Numbered from the stretch's first letter, positions 34,339-45,088 are shown. The stretch: 64,000 bases of DNA from Flavobacteriaceae bacterium NBU2973 (GCA_026162565.1 JAOEIQ010000001.1:62001-126000); one strand, 5' to 3'. Notes: generated by a model from the letters alone, not told the origin. Program-made: numbers and translations.

Positions 34339-34811
34339 TGGAAAGCTGCATTATTAAATCACCTTTAGGCTTTACTAAAATTGTTGGTGATAATGATGGT
34401 ATAAATTCTGTAACTGTATTAAATTCTGAAGAACAAGAAACTGATATCATTCCTGAAGTACTCCAAGATTGCGTATACCAACTCAACGAGTATTTTGAAG
34501 GGTCACGCAAAAATTTCAGTTTAAAACTAAATCCCAAAGGAACCGATTTTCAACATAATATATGGAGATTACTACAAACAATTCCTTACGGAAAATCAAT
34601 GTCTTATTTAGAGCTTTCTAAAAAATTTGGCGATGTAAAAGCTATAAGAGCTGTTGCTAATGCTAATGGTAAAAATCCACTTTGGATTATTATCCCTTGT
34701 CATCGTGTTATTGGCAGTGATGGTAGTCTAACAGGTTATGCAGGAGGTCTTCATAGAAAACAATGGTTACTCAATCATGAAAGTCCTGTAAAACAGCAAT
34801 CTTTATTTTAA
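34338..34811 (+). CDS. Methylated-DNA-protein-cysteine S-methyltransferase
   Basis: 157 residues. Repairs O6-alkylguanine by moving the alkyl group to its own cysteine in IIPCHRVIGSDG. Other marks are FQHNIWRLLQTIPYGKSMSYLELSKKFGDVKAIRAVANANGKN (helix-turn-helix with the arginine finger) and GYAGGLHRKQWLLNHE. It is the short Ogt type without the Ada methyl-phosphotriester domain. Confidence 0.95.
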   Translation: MESCIIKSPLGFTKIVGDNDGINSVTVLNSEEQETDIIPEVLQDCVYQLNEYFEGSRKNFSLKLNPKGTDFQHNIWRLLQTIPYGKSMSYLELSKKFGDVKAIRAVANANGKNPLWIIIPCHRVIGSDGSLTGYAGGLHRKQWLLNHESPVKQQSLF

Positions 34812-34844
34812 TTAGTATATTTATACTAATTAAATACTAATAAA

Positions 34845-35558
34845 ATGATTAGTAAAATTAGTTTAGAAAACATTCTATTTCTGGATATTGAAACCGTTCC
34901 TGAAATTGAAAATTTTCAAGATTTAGATTCTATAAAGCAAGAACTTTGGGATAATAAATCTAAATACCAAAGGCGTGATGAGTTTACAGCCGAAGAATTT
35001 TATGAAAGAGCTGGAATCTGGGCAGAATTTGGTAAAATTATATGCATTTCAGTTGGTTACTTTAAAAATTTAAATGAGACTCGTAGTTTTAGAGTCACTT
35101 CCTTTTATGGTGAAGAAAAAAAACTACTTAAGGATTTCAAAAACCTTTTAATTACACACTTTAGTCAAGCAAAGCATCTTTTATGCGCTCATAATGGTAA
35201 GGAATTTGATTTTCCATATATAGCGAGACGCATGATTATTCAGAATATAGAGTTACCCTATAAACTCAATTTATTTGGCAAAAAACCTTGGGAAGTGCCT
35301 CATCTTGACACATTAGAATTATGGAAGTTTGGTGATTATAAAACATATACTTCACTAAAATTATTAACTAATGTTCTTGGTATTCCGTCTCCTAAAGAAG
35401 ATATAGATGGAAGTCAAGTTTATAAAGTATTTTATCAAGACCATGATATAGATCGAATAATAACATACTGTGAAAAAGACACCATTGCTGTTGCTCAAAT
35501 ATTACTTCGTTTAAGAGGAGACGAATTACTTCATAACAATGAAATTATTCATGTATAA
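34845..35558 (+). CDS. 3'-5' exonuclease, PolB exo2-like
   Basis: 237 residues. Exonuclease motifs: ExoI LFLDIETVPEI, ExoII CAHNGKEFDFPYIARRM, ExoIII YCEKDTIAVAQILLRL, in the order and spacing of the COG3298 / DNA_pol_B_exo2 family of stand-alone DnaQ-like nucleases. Cytoplasmic DNA repair or turnover is likely. It ends at the bidirectional terminator at 35557-35595. Confidence 0.88.
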   Translation: MISKISLENILFLDIETVPEIENFQDLDSIKQELWDNKSKYQRRDEFTAEEFYERAGIWAEFGKIICISVGYFKNLNETRSFRVTSFYGEEKKLLKDFKNLLITHFSQAKHLLCAHNGKEFDFPYIARRMIIQNIELPYKLNLFGKKPWEVPHLDTLELWKFGDYKTYTSLKLLTNVLGIPSPKEDIDGSQVYKVFYQDHDIDRIITYCEKDTIAVAQILLRLRGDELLHNNEIIHV

Positions 35559-35595
35559 AAAAAGCCAAAGGATTATCTTTCTTTGGCTTTTTTTT
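35557..35595. terminator. Bidirectional terminator
   Basis: AAAAAAGCCAAAG (35558-35570) and CTTTGGCTTTTTT (35581-35593) form a 13-bp stem with A and T runs on its two sides, so it can serve the exonuclease gene (+) and the subtilase gene (-). Confidence 0.85.
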
Positions 35596-35613
35596 ATTTT
35601 GATAAATAGATTT

Positions 35614-38600
35614 CTAATCAGAAACTATAACTCTTTTGGTGATTTCTCTATTACCTTGTTTAATATTTAATAAATAAACTCCATTAGTTATTCCAACATA
35701 ATCAATAGTTTGCTGAAATAATCCCCCATTTATTTTATGGCTTGACTCTTTAATTTTTCTACCTTGAATATCAAATAAGCTAATTGTTACATCTTGGCTA
35801 TTTACAGAGTTGAAATTAACAGTAATCTCACCTTTTGTTGGATTAGGCCAAATAACTAAGTTTTTAAAATTGAACTCATCATTACTCAATAATGTTGCAG
35901 TAATTGTTACTATTTGATTTCCTAGCCACCCATTAGCACTATTAATAATCCCTACTTTCATCTGATCATTAAATGCAGCCGTTTCAGTATTAGTATACGT
36001 AATTAGACTGGTATTTACATCTTCTTGAGTAAAGGTATCTCCAACCGCTAAATCTGTACCATTCCTTTTTAATTCACCAATAGCTGGTAATTCGATTAAT
36101 GTGTACACTTGCTCACTTGCCGTTTCAGATGCAGTGGTTACCTCAATATCTCCAGGAACTGTTGTATATGTAGAATTTGTTGATACATTAATTCCATTAT
36201 TTGTAAAGTTAGGAACATTTGTATTTTCTTCAGATGTACAAATAGTAATGCTTGCAGAGTTAATAACTCCTCCATTAAAAACAGCAGTATCAAAAGCTCC
36301 TAAAAACCATGTCCCATCAGCATCTTTACCAGCAGTGCTCGATAAAAGATCCTGTGGTTTGATAGTCCCAGAAATAGCAGGGGTTCCTGCATTACATACT
36401 AAATCTGCTCCGGTGTCATCAAAAGTTGTATTTTCAATATTATCATTTAAATCACATGGATTTTCCAATAAAATTACATTATTAGATCCTAAAGCAGCTG
36501 GTTCTTGAAGGTAAACGATTAAGTCTTCAACATCACCGTGAGATATGTCTGTATTCACGGTAATACTATTAATAGTTAATCCTCCTGTAACTTCGATTGG
36601 TACAAAGGCATTAAAGTCTGATTGATTAAAAGGAATAGTAGCATCTGTAAAATCCGTTGCAGTAAAAGTGTTTGAGCAATCAATTATTCCCGTTTGAAAA
36701 CTATAAATTGGTGAATAAATACCATTATTACACCTATTATCTGGTCTTACTCTCCAATAATAAACTGTTTCGTCAGCTAAATTAGTTGCATTAAAATTCA
36801 ATCCTGTTTCAGTACCATTAAAATCTACTGTAGAAAAAGTAGGATCTGTTGATATTTCTATATTATAACTTTCAGCATTTAAATTCTCTTCCCAATCAAA
36901 TATTAATGATGATGTTAAGACTCCTGTTGATCCATCCGCAGGTGAAGTAATTACTTGCAAATTGTTAGAAAAATCAGGATGTAACACACGTAATGTTAAT
37001 GTTCTTGTTTCAGTTTCAGATCCATTATCACCGATTATATCAAGTGTGTAAGTATCCGCAGGTAAATTTACCAAATCCCCAATGGTTACAGTAAAATCTC
37101 CAGTTGAAGATAATGAAGATGCCGATAAATCAACTGTAGCTCCATTAGGAAGTCCATTAACAGAAAGATTGGTGGCTCCACCTCCAACTTGTTGGTAATT
37201 GAAATTGTAAATAGCATCTATATCTGAACATACTGTTTGATTAGTATTACTTGAATTTATTGTAAAATCTGAAGATACTCCAGTAACTATTAGAGAAAAG
37301 TTTTGAGATCCTCCAACTAGAGAGCCTTTGTGAGTAACAGTTATAGTATAAGTCCCTGAAGCTCCATTAACATCTACTCTCTCATAAGGATCAACAACAT
37401 TATCTCCCATATCATTAGCATTTACAGCAGTTAACCTCCAAGGGCTGAACGTTGAAGCATCTTTTGTAATTCTAATATCTAGATCGTTAACTAAAACTGG
37501 TGTTCCATCATTTGCAGTTCCTGTATTTGCAACTCCAGGTCTATCTGTCCAGGAAATTGAGGCCATTAAAGGGCTACTCCCATCTGACTCAACAGTCATA
37601 GTAAATGATTCCCCATTAGATAATGTTTCCTCTGAAATCCAAGATCCTAGTCCGTTATTAGATATGACTTCAGCTGCAGCTTTAGTATTCATTAAACCCC
37701 AACCTGTTTCTGCATCAGGCCCAACCATCTCTATGTCATCAGCTGTATGTAAAACCAATCCTTTTAAAGTAGCTGCTTTCATGAAAGATCCATATGATTC
37801 ATTATGATATTGTTGTAATAGCAGCATGGAACCACATACATTTGGAGAAGCCATAGAGGTCCCTGAAATGGTATTATAAGCCGTATCTGATGATTCATAA
37901 GTCGAGAATAATCCTGTTCCATTACCCATTATATCTGGCTTTATCCTTAAATCATCTGTAGGACCTTCAGAACTTCCTGAATTTCTTGCAACAGAACCTA
38001 GACTTCCATCTCCATTTATAGTAGCATCCTGACCATTGGCTACCACGAATGCATTTTTACTAGCTTTTCTTCCACTAATTTTATCAAATGAACTATTTCC
38101 TTCTAAAGGATCAGCATTAGCTGAATTATTATTTCCATCATTTCCCGCAGAGTTTACCATTAGATAATATGGTGCATTAAACATTAAATTATCCCAATCA
38201 CTTGAAACTTGAAGATAGGCTCCAAACCACCAATCAGGTATTGCAGTCGCATTAAATCCATAAGAATGATTTGACAATAACATCCCATTTGCTGCTGCTG
38301 CAGTAGCCTCTGCTAAATCATCATTCCAGTCATGACCAACTGCACTTGCTTGAGGAGCCATCCCTTTAGCATCAGAGTTTACTCCCGAAGCTATAATAGT
38401 TCCTGTAACATGCGCTCCATGAAAGCTTAATGCTGAAGAGTTATCTCCTATTGAATATCTATTCTCTCCACCTGGGCCATCATATTCTTGGTGAGTTCCT
38501 CTAGCTAGTCCTCCATCCCATACGTGTGCTGTCATTCCTTGACCCTCAAGATTTAAACCAAGACCTCCTCCATTATGCAAATAATTTGCACGAGTAGAAA

Positions 38601-38907
38601 TAGCTGCATCGACATTATCTGTTTGATAGTATATCGGATTCCCTTCGTCAGAAATCATAATTAATTCATATAGATTTCCATTCTCATCATTGTAAGACAC
38701 AGGCCAATTATTAACTCTCGCAAGACGTTCGGCTTTTGCCTTTTCTTTCTTAAAATCACTTCTATATTTTGATTCTAATTTTTGTAGCTCATTAAGATTA
38801 TAGTCTTTGATAATTTGTTGACGTTCTTCTTGATTTTGGGCTATAACTGTTGATATAAAAAAAGTTAACAATACAGTTACAATACCACTAAAATAATTTT
38901 TTTTCAT
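35614..38907 (-). CDS. T9SS-exported subtilisin-like (S8) protease
   Basis: 1097 residues with a signal peptide (1-23) and a helical pro-region (24-100). The S8 catalytic triad is visible: D131 (AHVWDGG), H163 (FHGAHVTGT) and S351 (SGTSMASPN), with oxyanion Asn in SAGNDGNNNS. After it come a P/Homo B-like beta-sandwich (about 425-545), a region with fibronectin-like strands (about 650-740), a second proprotein-convertase-like sandwich (about 745-880), and a C-terminal T9SS type A sorting domain (IWPNPTKGEITVNF ... LFDIQGRKI ... NGVYLLNIKQGNREITKRVIV). Predicted secreted or surface-bound. Paralogue of the next gene upstream. Confidence 0.93.
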   Translation of the reverse strand: MKKNYFSGIVTVLLTFFISTVIAQNQEERQQIIKDYNLNELQKLESKYRSDFKKEKAKAERLARVNNWPVSYNDENGNLYELIMISDEGNPIYYQTDNVDAAISTRANYLHNGGGLGLNLEGQGMTAHVWDGGLARGTHQEYDGPGGENRYSIGDNSSALSFHGAHVTGTIIASGVNSDAKGMAPQASAVGHDWNDDLAEATAAAANGMLLSNHSYGFNATAIPDWWFGAYLQVSSDWDNLMFNAPYYLMVNSAGNDGNNNSANADPLEGNSSFDKISGRKASKNAFVVANGQDATINGDGSLGSVARNSGSSEGPTDDLRIKPDIMGNGTGLFSTYESSDTAYNTISGTSMASPNVCGSMLLLQQYHNESYGSFMKAATLKGLVLHTADDIEMVGPDAETGWGLMNTKAAAEVISNNGLGSWISEETLSNGESFTMTVESDGSSPLMASISWTDRPGVANTGTANDGTPVLVNDLDIRITKDASTFSPWRLTAVNANDMGDNVVDPYERVDVNGASGTYTITVTHKGSLVGGSQNFSLIVTGVSSDFTINSSNTNQTVCSDIDAIYNFNYQQVGGGATNLSVNGLPNGATVDLSASSLSSTGDFTVTIGDLVNLPADTYTLDIIGDNGSETETRTLTLRVLHPDFSNNLQVITSPADGSTGVLTSSLIFDWEENLNAESYNIEISTDPTFSTVDFNGTETGLNFNATNLADETVYYWRVRPDNRCNNGIYSPIYSFQTGIIDCSNTFTATDFTDATIPFNQSDFNAFVPIEVTGGLTINSITVNTDISHGDVEDLIVYLQEPAALGSNNVILLENPCDLNDNIENTTFDDTGADLVCNAGTPAISGTIKPQDLLSSTAGKDADGTWFLGAFDTAVFNGGVINSASITICTSEENTNVPNFTNNGINVSTNSTYTTVPGDIEVTTASETASEQVYTLIELPAIGELKRNGTDLAVGDTFTQEDVNTSLITYTNTETAAFNDQMKVGIINSANGWLGNQIVTITATLLSNDEFNFKNLVIWPNPTKGEITVNFNSVNSQDVTISLFDIQGRKIKESSHKINGGLFQQTIDYVGITNGVYLLNIKQGNREITKRVIVSD

Positions 38908-39217
38908 AATTGATAATTAGCTCTTTTTTTTCGGTTACTAAAATAACACTTTAATACTTAATAAAATAATTTTAACTAATTGACCTAGATTCAAAATAAC
39001 TTAGGACTTAAATTAATTGTTTATTAGTTTTATTTGTATTCACTTGGGTTTAAGGGAGAAATTTATTTAATGAAACTGTATCACTAGTAATATCTACTTG
39101 CCATATAATTCTATTAAAAAATTCTGAATTAACTTACTTATTGTATGTAATTAATTATCAAACTTAAAAAAAGCCCAGATTTTCATCTGGACTTTTTCTA
39201 TAAAATTGATACTTAAA
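38908..39217. other. 310-bp intergenic region between the two subtilases
   Basis: A/T-rich with no open frame of note. It contains the terminator at 39166-39199 for the upstream subtilase gene. No convincing TAnnTTTG element was found for the gene starting at 38907. Confidence 0.6.
39166..39199 (-). terminator. Intrinsic terminator of the 39218-43384 gene
   Basis: On the minus strand AAAAAGTCCAGAT, a GAAA loop, then ATCTGGGCTTTTTTT; one mismatch in the stem. Confidence 0.75.
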
Positions 39218-42200
39218 TTAACGTTTTACAAAACGCTCAACTTTAGTTTTATCTCCAATTTGTACTTCTAATAAGTACATTCCGTTATCTAATTTAGATA
39301 CGTCAATGCTTTCAGTAAACGATCCTTTAAGAACCTCTTGCCCTAACATATTAGATATTTTGAAACTTTGAGCTTCAACACCTAATACTGAAACATTTAG
39401 AACGCTCTTAACAGGGTTAGGATATAACTGAATGTTGTTTCCATCATCAGTAGCAACATTACCTGTAATCATGCCAACATTTTGGTTTGCAAATGTGGTT
39501 TGAACAAATGGTTCAGAGGCATCACAGAGTCCATTTCCGTTAGCATCTTCAAACAAGACTACATTTCTAAAGAAAGAATTTCCATTTTGCGCACCACCAT
39601 CATGATCTGCTACGAATAATAATCTGTCGCTTACACCTGTATAATAATTACCAACATTGATTGTATAACTAACCCAAGTACTGTTACCAGGATAATTATC
39701 AAAATCAGTTATTCCCCAATTTTGAGTACCATGTACTTTAAATACTAGATTTGAAGAAAGACTATTATCAGATTCTAACCCTAGACCATGTATTTCACCT
39801 TCAATAGTACTTCCAAACTCAAATTGAATGACAGTATTTGCCGTAACTGTATAATTAATATCTACATACTTCCAAGCATTATCACTTAATACCAACTCTG
39901 TATTACCATTTTGTAATTGAGCAGTTCCGTTATCCTGATTTGAGAATGAATTATAAGTTCTGTTAAGATCGAAATTAGAACAATCAGATCCTCCACTTCC
40001 GCCAGAAGATAATCCAACGTTATCGATAGCTATATCTGCTTGCCAAGTTCCCCCTGTTACACGATTAAATCGTAGCTGAACTGATCCTCCAACATATGAA
40101 TTTAAGCTAACGTCAGCTGATTGCCAAGAGTTGCCTTTGTTTCCAGATTCGCTCCAGATACTTGTCCAAGTAGTTCCGTTATCTGTACTAGCTTCTAAAG
40201 CAATAGTCCCCATATCACTTGAACCATACATATGATAATTAAATGAGAATGTAGCTTCACTCTCACCTGATAAATCATAACAAGGTGAATTAATTATAGC
40301 TTGCTTATTAGGATAACCTGTACCGTTTCCTGATGCTTCAACAAAGATATAGTAAGAACCTTGATTTGCACTAGATGGCCCTGTATTACTGGAAGGTGTC
40401 CCGTTTGCATCTACAGTCCAATTTAAATCATCATCTGTAGATTGTGTCCATGCACCAAGTGTATTTTCAAATCCTTCACTGTAAGGGAATGACGAAACTC
40501 CACCAGAACAACCTCCTGAACTTGGTTCTGAAACAATTACAGTTCTAGAAACTTGTGTTGCTGCATTTCCTGCTGCATCACTAACATTATAATTTAATGT
40601 GTATGTTCCAACTGATCCAGTATTTACAGAACCAGTAACAACAATACTAGATGTTAAGTTACCATCTACATTATCTGTTGCTGTTGCTCCTGGATCTGTA
40701 AATGAATCTCCAACCGTTAAATTAATAGTTGCTGCTCCGTTTAAAGTAATTACTGGTGCTGTCCCATCAACAACATTTACTGTTCTTGAAACTTGAGCGG
40801 CTGCATTACCTGCTGCATCACTAACATTATAGTTTAGAGTATAGGTTCCAACTGAATTTGTATTTACTGAACCTGTTACGACAATATTTGATGATAAGTC
40901 TCCATCAACATTATCTGTTGCAGTTGCACCAGGATCAGTGAATGAACCTCCTACATTTACAGTCATCGTTGCAGAACCATTTAAAGTAATTACTGGTGCA
41001 GTTGTGTCTGGAGCACCTCCAGTAAGATTAACAGTATAATCCTCTACTTCTCCATAAGTAAAGCTTTCACATTCTGTAGGAATGGCATTATATTTCATTG
41101 AAACTCGCATACGTGTTGCTCCTACATAAGTCCCACTAGGAATTGTAAAACTACCACTAACTGGTGTTGCTTGAGTTGGAGATTGAGTCCAAACTTGTTC
41201 ACCAGCATCAGCAAAATCGCCATCGTGATTGTAATCAATCCAAACAGAGTAACCTTCGTTATATAAAGTTCCTGTCCAAGTTGGTGTTACAGTAATAGTA
41301 TAATTATTTCCTTGAGTAAGTGAAGTTGAAATATTAGTAAAATCTGAATAGAATTGTGCTCCAGAACTATTGTCTATAGTATTTAATTGTACGCGACTAA
41401 TATATTCGTCATTAACATTTGTACTTGCCGAATCACAATAGTTTAATTGTACTTCTGTAGTTGTAAAAGTCACTGTAGAGCTGTAGACTGAATTACTTCC
41501 GTCACTACATTTACTTCTTACTTGAACCTCGTAAGTTGTTTCTGGAGTTAAACTAGATAAAGAAGCAGTTGTACCATTTTCAGATGAAACTGTCCAAGAA
41601 GACGTTCCAGAAACACGATATCTTAAATCGTAAGTCGCTCCTGCTACAGAATCCCAAGACATTGTAGCATTATCAGATCCAAATCCGTCTACATTAAGTC
41701 CTGTAGGAGTTGTAGCATTACAAACTACAGGAGTTCCTGATAAACCAGTAACAATTAAGGTATAGTTTTGACTTCCTCCTGTTAAAGATCCTTTATGAGA
41801 AACCGTAATAGTATAGGTTCCTGATGCATTCGCTACATCTACTCTTTCAAAAGGATCAACTGTATTATCTCCAGTTCCATTAGTTGTAATTCCTGTTAAT
41901 CTCCAAGGGTTAGATGTTGTACTTCCTTGAGTAACCCTAATATCTAAATCATTAACTAAAACGGCATTAGGATTATTAACAATAGTATTTGCTGTTCCTG
42001 GACGATCTGTCCATGATATAGACGCCATTAAATCGTTAACTCCATCCGAATCAACAGTAATTTGATACGTTTGTCCAGAAGTTAAAGTAAGTTCTTCAAT
42101 CTTAGATTCATTACCATTTTGAGTAATAGCTTCAGCTGCTCTTTTAGCATTTAAAAGTCCCCAACCAAATATCGCATCTGGCCCATTAGACCCAGCATCA

Positions 42201-43384
42201 TCAGCAGTATGTAACGCTAAACCTTTAAGAGTTGCTGATCTCATAAAAGACCCATTTACATTATTGTAATGCTGCTGTAAAATTAATAATGTTCCAGCAA
42301 CATTTGGAGATGCCATTGAAGTTCCTGTTATACTATTGTAAGCAGTATTACTACTTTCATAAGTTGAGTAAACACCTGTTCCGTTTCCAGTAATATCAGG
42401 CTTAATCCTTAAATCATCTGTTGGCCCTTCACTACTAGAACTATTAATTGATACTGATACTAAATCTCCATTAGCATTAATATTAGCATCTTGAGCATTT
42501 GCAACAACTAAATTATTTTTAGATGTTGAATGACCAGTTAATTTATCGTAAGAAGAGTTCCCATTTAATGGAGCTCCATTTGCAGAGTTATCATTTCCAT
42601 CGTTTCCAGCTGCTACAACCATTAAATAATTAGGAGCATTAAACATTAAGTTATCCCAGCTTCTAGATTCGTCTATATAACCGCCAAAATAGTGATCAGG
42701 TAACCAAGGTTGACCAGTATTTGGATTACGTGTAGCAAATCCATATGAGTGGTTAGATACTAGCATTCCGTTACCAGCAGCAGTTGTTGCTTCAGCTATA
42801 TCGCTATTCCAATCATTACCAATAGCTCTTGCATGAGGAGCCATCCCTTTAGCTGCAGCTTGTACTCCAGAGGCAATAATAGTTCCTGTTACGTGAGCTG
42901 CGTGAAAATTAAGAGAAGAAGAACCATCTCCAACAGAAAACCTGTTAGTCCCTCCAGCTCCATCATACTCTTGATGTGAAGCTCTTGCAATTCCACCATC
43001 CCAAACATAAGCAGTCATATTCTGACCATTTAAATTTAGACCTAGTGAACCTCCAGAATTTAAATGGTCTGTTCTTGTAGATCGAGCTGCATCTACATTA
43101 TAGGTTGTGTAATATATTGGTTTACCATCTACAACTTTTTGTATTTCAGCATATTTACCATCTTTCTCTACAATAGTTGGCCAATTATTAGTTTTAGCCA
43201 TTTGTAAAGCTCGTTGTTTTTCAACGTTCGTTTTTTGTAAAAACTCTGATTTTAGTTGTTGGAATTTTTGTTTGTCATAACGACTTGTAATTTGTTCTTT
43301 TTGAAGTTGGGTTTGTGCCATAGCTGGAAGAACTACCAAAAATGACACCATTAAAAATAAACTCTTTAAATAGTTTTTTTTCAT
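39218..43384 (-). CDS. T9SS-exported multidomain subtilisin-like (S8) protease
   Basis: 1388 residues. Signal peptide (1-23), pro-region, S8 domain with D129 (YVWDGG), H161 (FHAAHVTGT, where the usual HG is HA) and S356 (TGTSMASPN). It then carries a beta-sandwich (about 430-550), a fibronectin III domain (about 555-645), a GEVED domain (about 650-785), two nearly identical DUF5011/HYR-like repeats (about 795-955, each with VGxSFTDPGATATDNVDG), a MAM-like domain (about 965-1135), a further beta-rich domain, and a T9SS sorting tail (LYPNPVKSVLNVSV ... NGMYLLEVQIGDKTKVERFVK). Compared with the neighbour at 35614 it has gained several adhesive domains. Confidence 0.92.
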   Translation of the reverse strand: MKKNYLKSLFLMVSFLVVLPAMAQTQLQKEQITSRYDKQKFQQLKSEFLQKTNVEKQRALQMAKTNNWPTIVEKDGKYAEIQKVVDGKPIYYTTYNVDAARSTRTDHLNSGGSLGLNLNGQNMTAYVWDGGIARASHQEYDGAGGTNRFSVGDGSSSLNFHAAHVTGTIIASGVQAAAKGMAPHARAIGNDWNSDIAEATTAAGNGMLVSNHSYGFATRNPNTGQPWLPDHYFGGYIDESRSWDNLMFNAPNYLMVVAAGNDGNDNSANGAPLNGNSSYDKLTGHSTSKNNLVVANAQDANINANGDLVSVSINSSSSEGPTDDLRIKPDITGNGTGVYSTYESSNTAYNSITGTSMASPNVAGTLLILQQHYNNVNGSFMRSATLKGLALHTADDAGSNGPDAIFGWGLLNAKRAAEAITQNGNESKIEELTLTSGQTYQITVDSDGVNDLMASISWTDRPGTANTIVNNPNAVLVNDLDIRVTQGSTTSNPWRLTGITTNGTGDNTVDPFERVDVANASGTYTITVSHKGSLTGGSQNYTLIVTGLSGTPVVCNATTPTGLNVDGFGSDNATMSWDSVAGATYDLRYRVSGTSSWTVSSENGTTASLSSLTPETTYEVQVRSKCSDGSNSVYSSTVTFTTTEVQLNYCDSASTNVNDEYISRVQLNTIDNSSGAQFYSDFTNISTSLTQGNNYTITVTPTWTGTLYNEGYSVWIDYNHDGDFADAGEQVWTQSPTQATPVSGSFTIPSGTYVGATRMRVSMKYNAIPTECESFTYGEVEDYTVNLTGGAPDTTAPVITLNGSATMTVNVGGSFTDPGATATDNVDGDLSSNIVVTGSVNTNSVGTYTLNYNVSDAAGNAAAQVSRTVNVVDGTAPVITLNGAATINLTVGDSFTDPGATATDNVDGNLTSSIVVTGSVNTGSVGTYTLNYNVSDAAGNAATQVSRTVIVSEPSSGGCSGGVSSFPYSEGFENTLGAWTQSTDDDLNWTVDANGTPSSNTGPSSANQGSYYIFVEASGNGTGYPNKQAIINSPCYDLSGESEATFSFNYHMYGSSDMGTIALEASTDNGTTWTSIWSESGNKGNSWQSADVSLNSYVGGSVQLRFNRVTGGTWQADIAIDNVGLSSGGSGGSDCSNFDLNRTYNSFSNQDNGTAQLQNGNTELVLSDNAWKYVDINYTVTANTVIQFEFGSTIEGEIHGLGLESDNSLSSNLVFKVHGTQNWGITDFDNYPGNSTWVSYTINVGNYYTGVSDRLLFVADHDGGAQNGNSFFRNVVLFEDANGNGLCDASEPFVQTTFANQNVGMITGNVATDDGNNIQLYPNPVKSVLNVSVLGVEAQSFKISNMLGQEVLKGSFTESIDVSKLDNGMYLLEVQIGDKTKVERFVKR

Positions 43385-43624
43385 AATAGTTGATGATTAA
43401 ATAAGAATGTGTTAGTAAATTAATTTAAAGATTGTTAAAAATCGCATGAAAATAATAAATTTATGTAGATATGAAAATTTAACTACAACGTTTTCGATAA
43501 ACTGTTTAACATTTTTTTAAGATTACGGTTTTACCGTAATTGTTGTTTATTTTGATATAAATAATGTTGAACAAAACATACAAAATCATCAAAAATTAAA
43601 TTTATCTTTTTTAAAAATGTATCC

Positions 43625-43632
43625 TATATTTG
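43625..43632 (+). promoter_or_regulatory. -7 element of pyrH
   Basis: TATATTTG fits TAnnTTTG, 19 nt ahead of the pyrH ATG, so the leader is about 12 nt. No TTG at -33. Confidence 0.5.
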
Positions 43633-43651
43633 CAACACATCAAGATTCACA

Positions 43652-44359
43652 ATGAAATACAAAAGAATTCTACTAAAACTCTCTGGTGAAGCTCTAATGG
43701 GAAATCGCCAATATGGTATAGATCCTGAAAGACTTTCTGAATATGCAAAAGATATTAAACAAATTATAGATCTAGGAGTTGAAGTAGCTATTGTAATAGG
43801 TGGAGGAAATATATTTAGAGGAGTGGCTGGTGCTAGTAACGGAATGGATCGTGTTCAAGGTGATCACATGGGAATGCTTGCAACAGTGATTAATGGGTTA
43901 GCTTTACAAAGCGCTTTAGAGGATGCTGATATACCTACAAGACTACAATCTGCTGTTCATATTGATGAAGTAGCAGAACCGTTTATTAGAAGAAAAGCTT
44001 TGAGGCATCTTGAAAAAGGTCGTGTTGTGATATTTGGTGGTGGAACAGGAAACCCCTATTTCACGACAGATTCTGCCGCTGTACTAAGAGCAATTGAAAT
44101 TCAAGCAGATGTTATTTTAAAAGGTACTCGTGTGGATGGTATTTACACTGCTGATCCTGAAAAGGATTCTGCTGCAGTAAAATTTGATCATATTACTTTT
44201 GATGATGTACTACGTAAAGGTTTAAAAGTTATGGATACTACAGCCTTTACCTTAAGTCAAGAGAACGAGTTACCAATTATTGTTTTTGACATGAACAAAC
44301 GTGGCAACTTATTAAAAGTTGTTACTGGTGAAAATATTGGCACAACAGTAAACTTATAA
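43652..44359 (+). CDS. pyrH: UMP kinase
   Basis: 235 residues, usual length. Phosphorylates UMP with ATP. Marks of the amino-acid-kinase fold: [62 protein letters not shown] and [16 protein letters not shown]. Followed by frr after 112 bp, the order found in most bacteria. Confidence 0.97.
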   Translation: MKYKRILLKLSGEALMGNRQYGIDPERLSEYAKDIKQIIDLGVEVAIVIGGGNIFRGVAGASNGMDRVQGDHMGMLATVINGLALQSALEDADIPTRLQSAVHIDEVAEPFIRRKALRHLEKGRVVIFGGGTGNPYFTTDSAAVLRAIEIQADVILKGTRVDGIYTADPEKDSAAVKFDHITFDDVLRKGLKVMDTTAFTLSQENELPIIVFDMNKRGNLLKVVTGENIGTTVNL

Positions 44360-44471
44360 ACTTCGCTTCAATTTTTTAAATTGAAGTAACAAATAAAAAT
44401 GTCATTCCCTTGAAAAAGGAAATTTAAATTTGGCTTAATTTTTGAAATAAGCCTGTAAAATTTAATCAATT

Positions 44472-45026
44472 ATGAACGAAGACATAGAATTTATTATAGA
44501 TACTGCTAAAGAAGCAATGACAAATGCTATAAAGCATCTTGAAAAGCAATTAGTAAATATTAGAGCTGGAAAAGCTTCTCCTGCTATGCTTGGAAGTGTT
44601 TTGGTAGACTACTATGGTACTCAAACACCTTTACAGCAAGTAGCCAACGTAAATACTCCAGATGGAAGAACTATCACTGTTCAGCCGTGGGAAAAAAGTA
44701 TGCTTCAGGAAATTGAACGCGGAATAATGGTTGCTAATATTGGTTTTAATCCAATGAATAATGGAGAGTCTATTATCATTAATGTTCCGCCTTTAACTGA
44801 AGAACGTCGTCGAGATTTAGCTAAACAAGCAAAAGCTGAATCTGAAGACGCTAAAGTTGGTGTTAGAAATGCCAGAAAAGATGCAAACAATGACATTAAA
44901 AAAACAGATGCTTCAGAAGATGTTCAGAAAAATGCTGAAATAGATATTCAAACACTTACTGATAAGCATATTAAAAAAATTGATGAAATTTTCGGAGTTA
45001 AAGAAAAGGAAATCATGACAGTATAA
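44472..45026 (+). CDS. frr: Ribosome recycling factor
   Basis: 184 residues. Marks: LVNIRAGKASPAML, VDYYGTQTPLQQVANV, ITVQPWEKSMLQEIERGI, NVPPLTEERRRDLAKQAK, RNARKDANNDIKK. Splits post-termination ribosomes together with EF-G. A terminator follows at 45031. Confidence 0.97.
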   Translation: MNEDIEFIIDTAKEAMTNAIKHLEKQLVNIRAGKASPAMLGSVLVDYYGTQTPLQQVANVNTPDGRTITVQPWEKSMLQEIERGIMVANIGFNPMNNGESIIINVPPLTEERRRDLAKQAKAESEDAKVGVRNARKDANNDIKKTDASEDVQKNAEIDIQTLTDKHIKKIDEIFGVKEKEIMTV

Positions 45027-45030
45027 ATTT

Positions 45031-45057
45031 AAAGCGACAATAGTGTCGCTTTTTTTA
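45031..45057 (+). terminator. Intrinsic terminator after frr
   Basis: AAAGCGACA, loop ATAG, TGTCGCTTTTTTT: a 9-bp perfect stem and T run. Confidence 0.85.
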
Positions 45058-45088
45058 TGTTTAATTACTGTATTAAAATTACTCCTAT

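Noticed and set aside
36101-36508. 135-codon plus-strand frame inside the 35614 subtilase
   Set aside because: Antisense shadow of a beta-rich secreted region with a continuous, well-formed sense frame.
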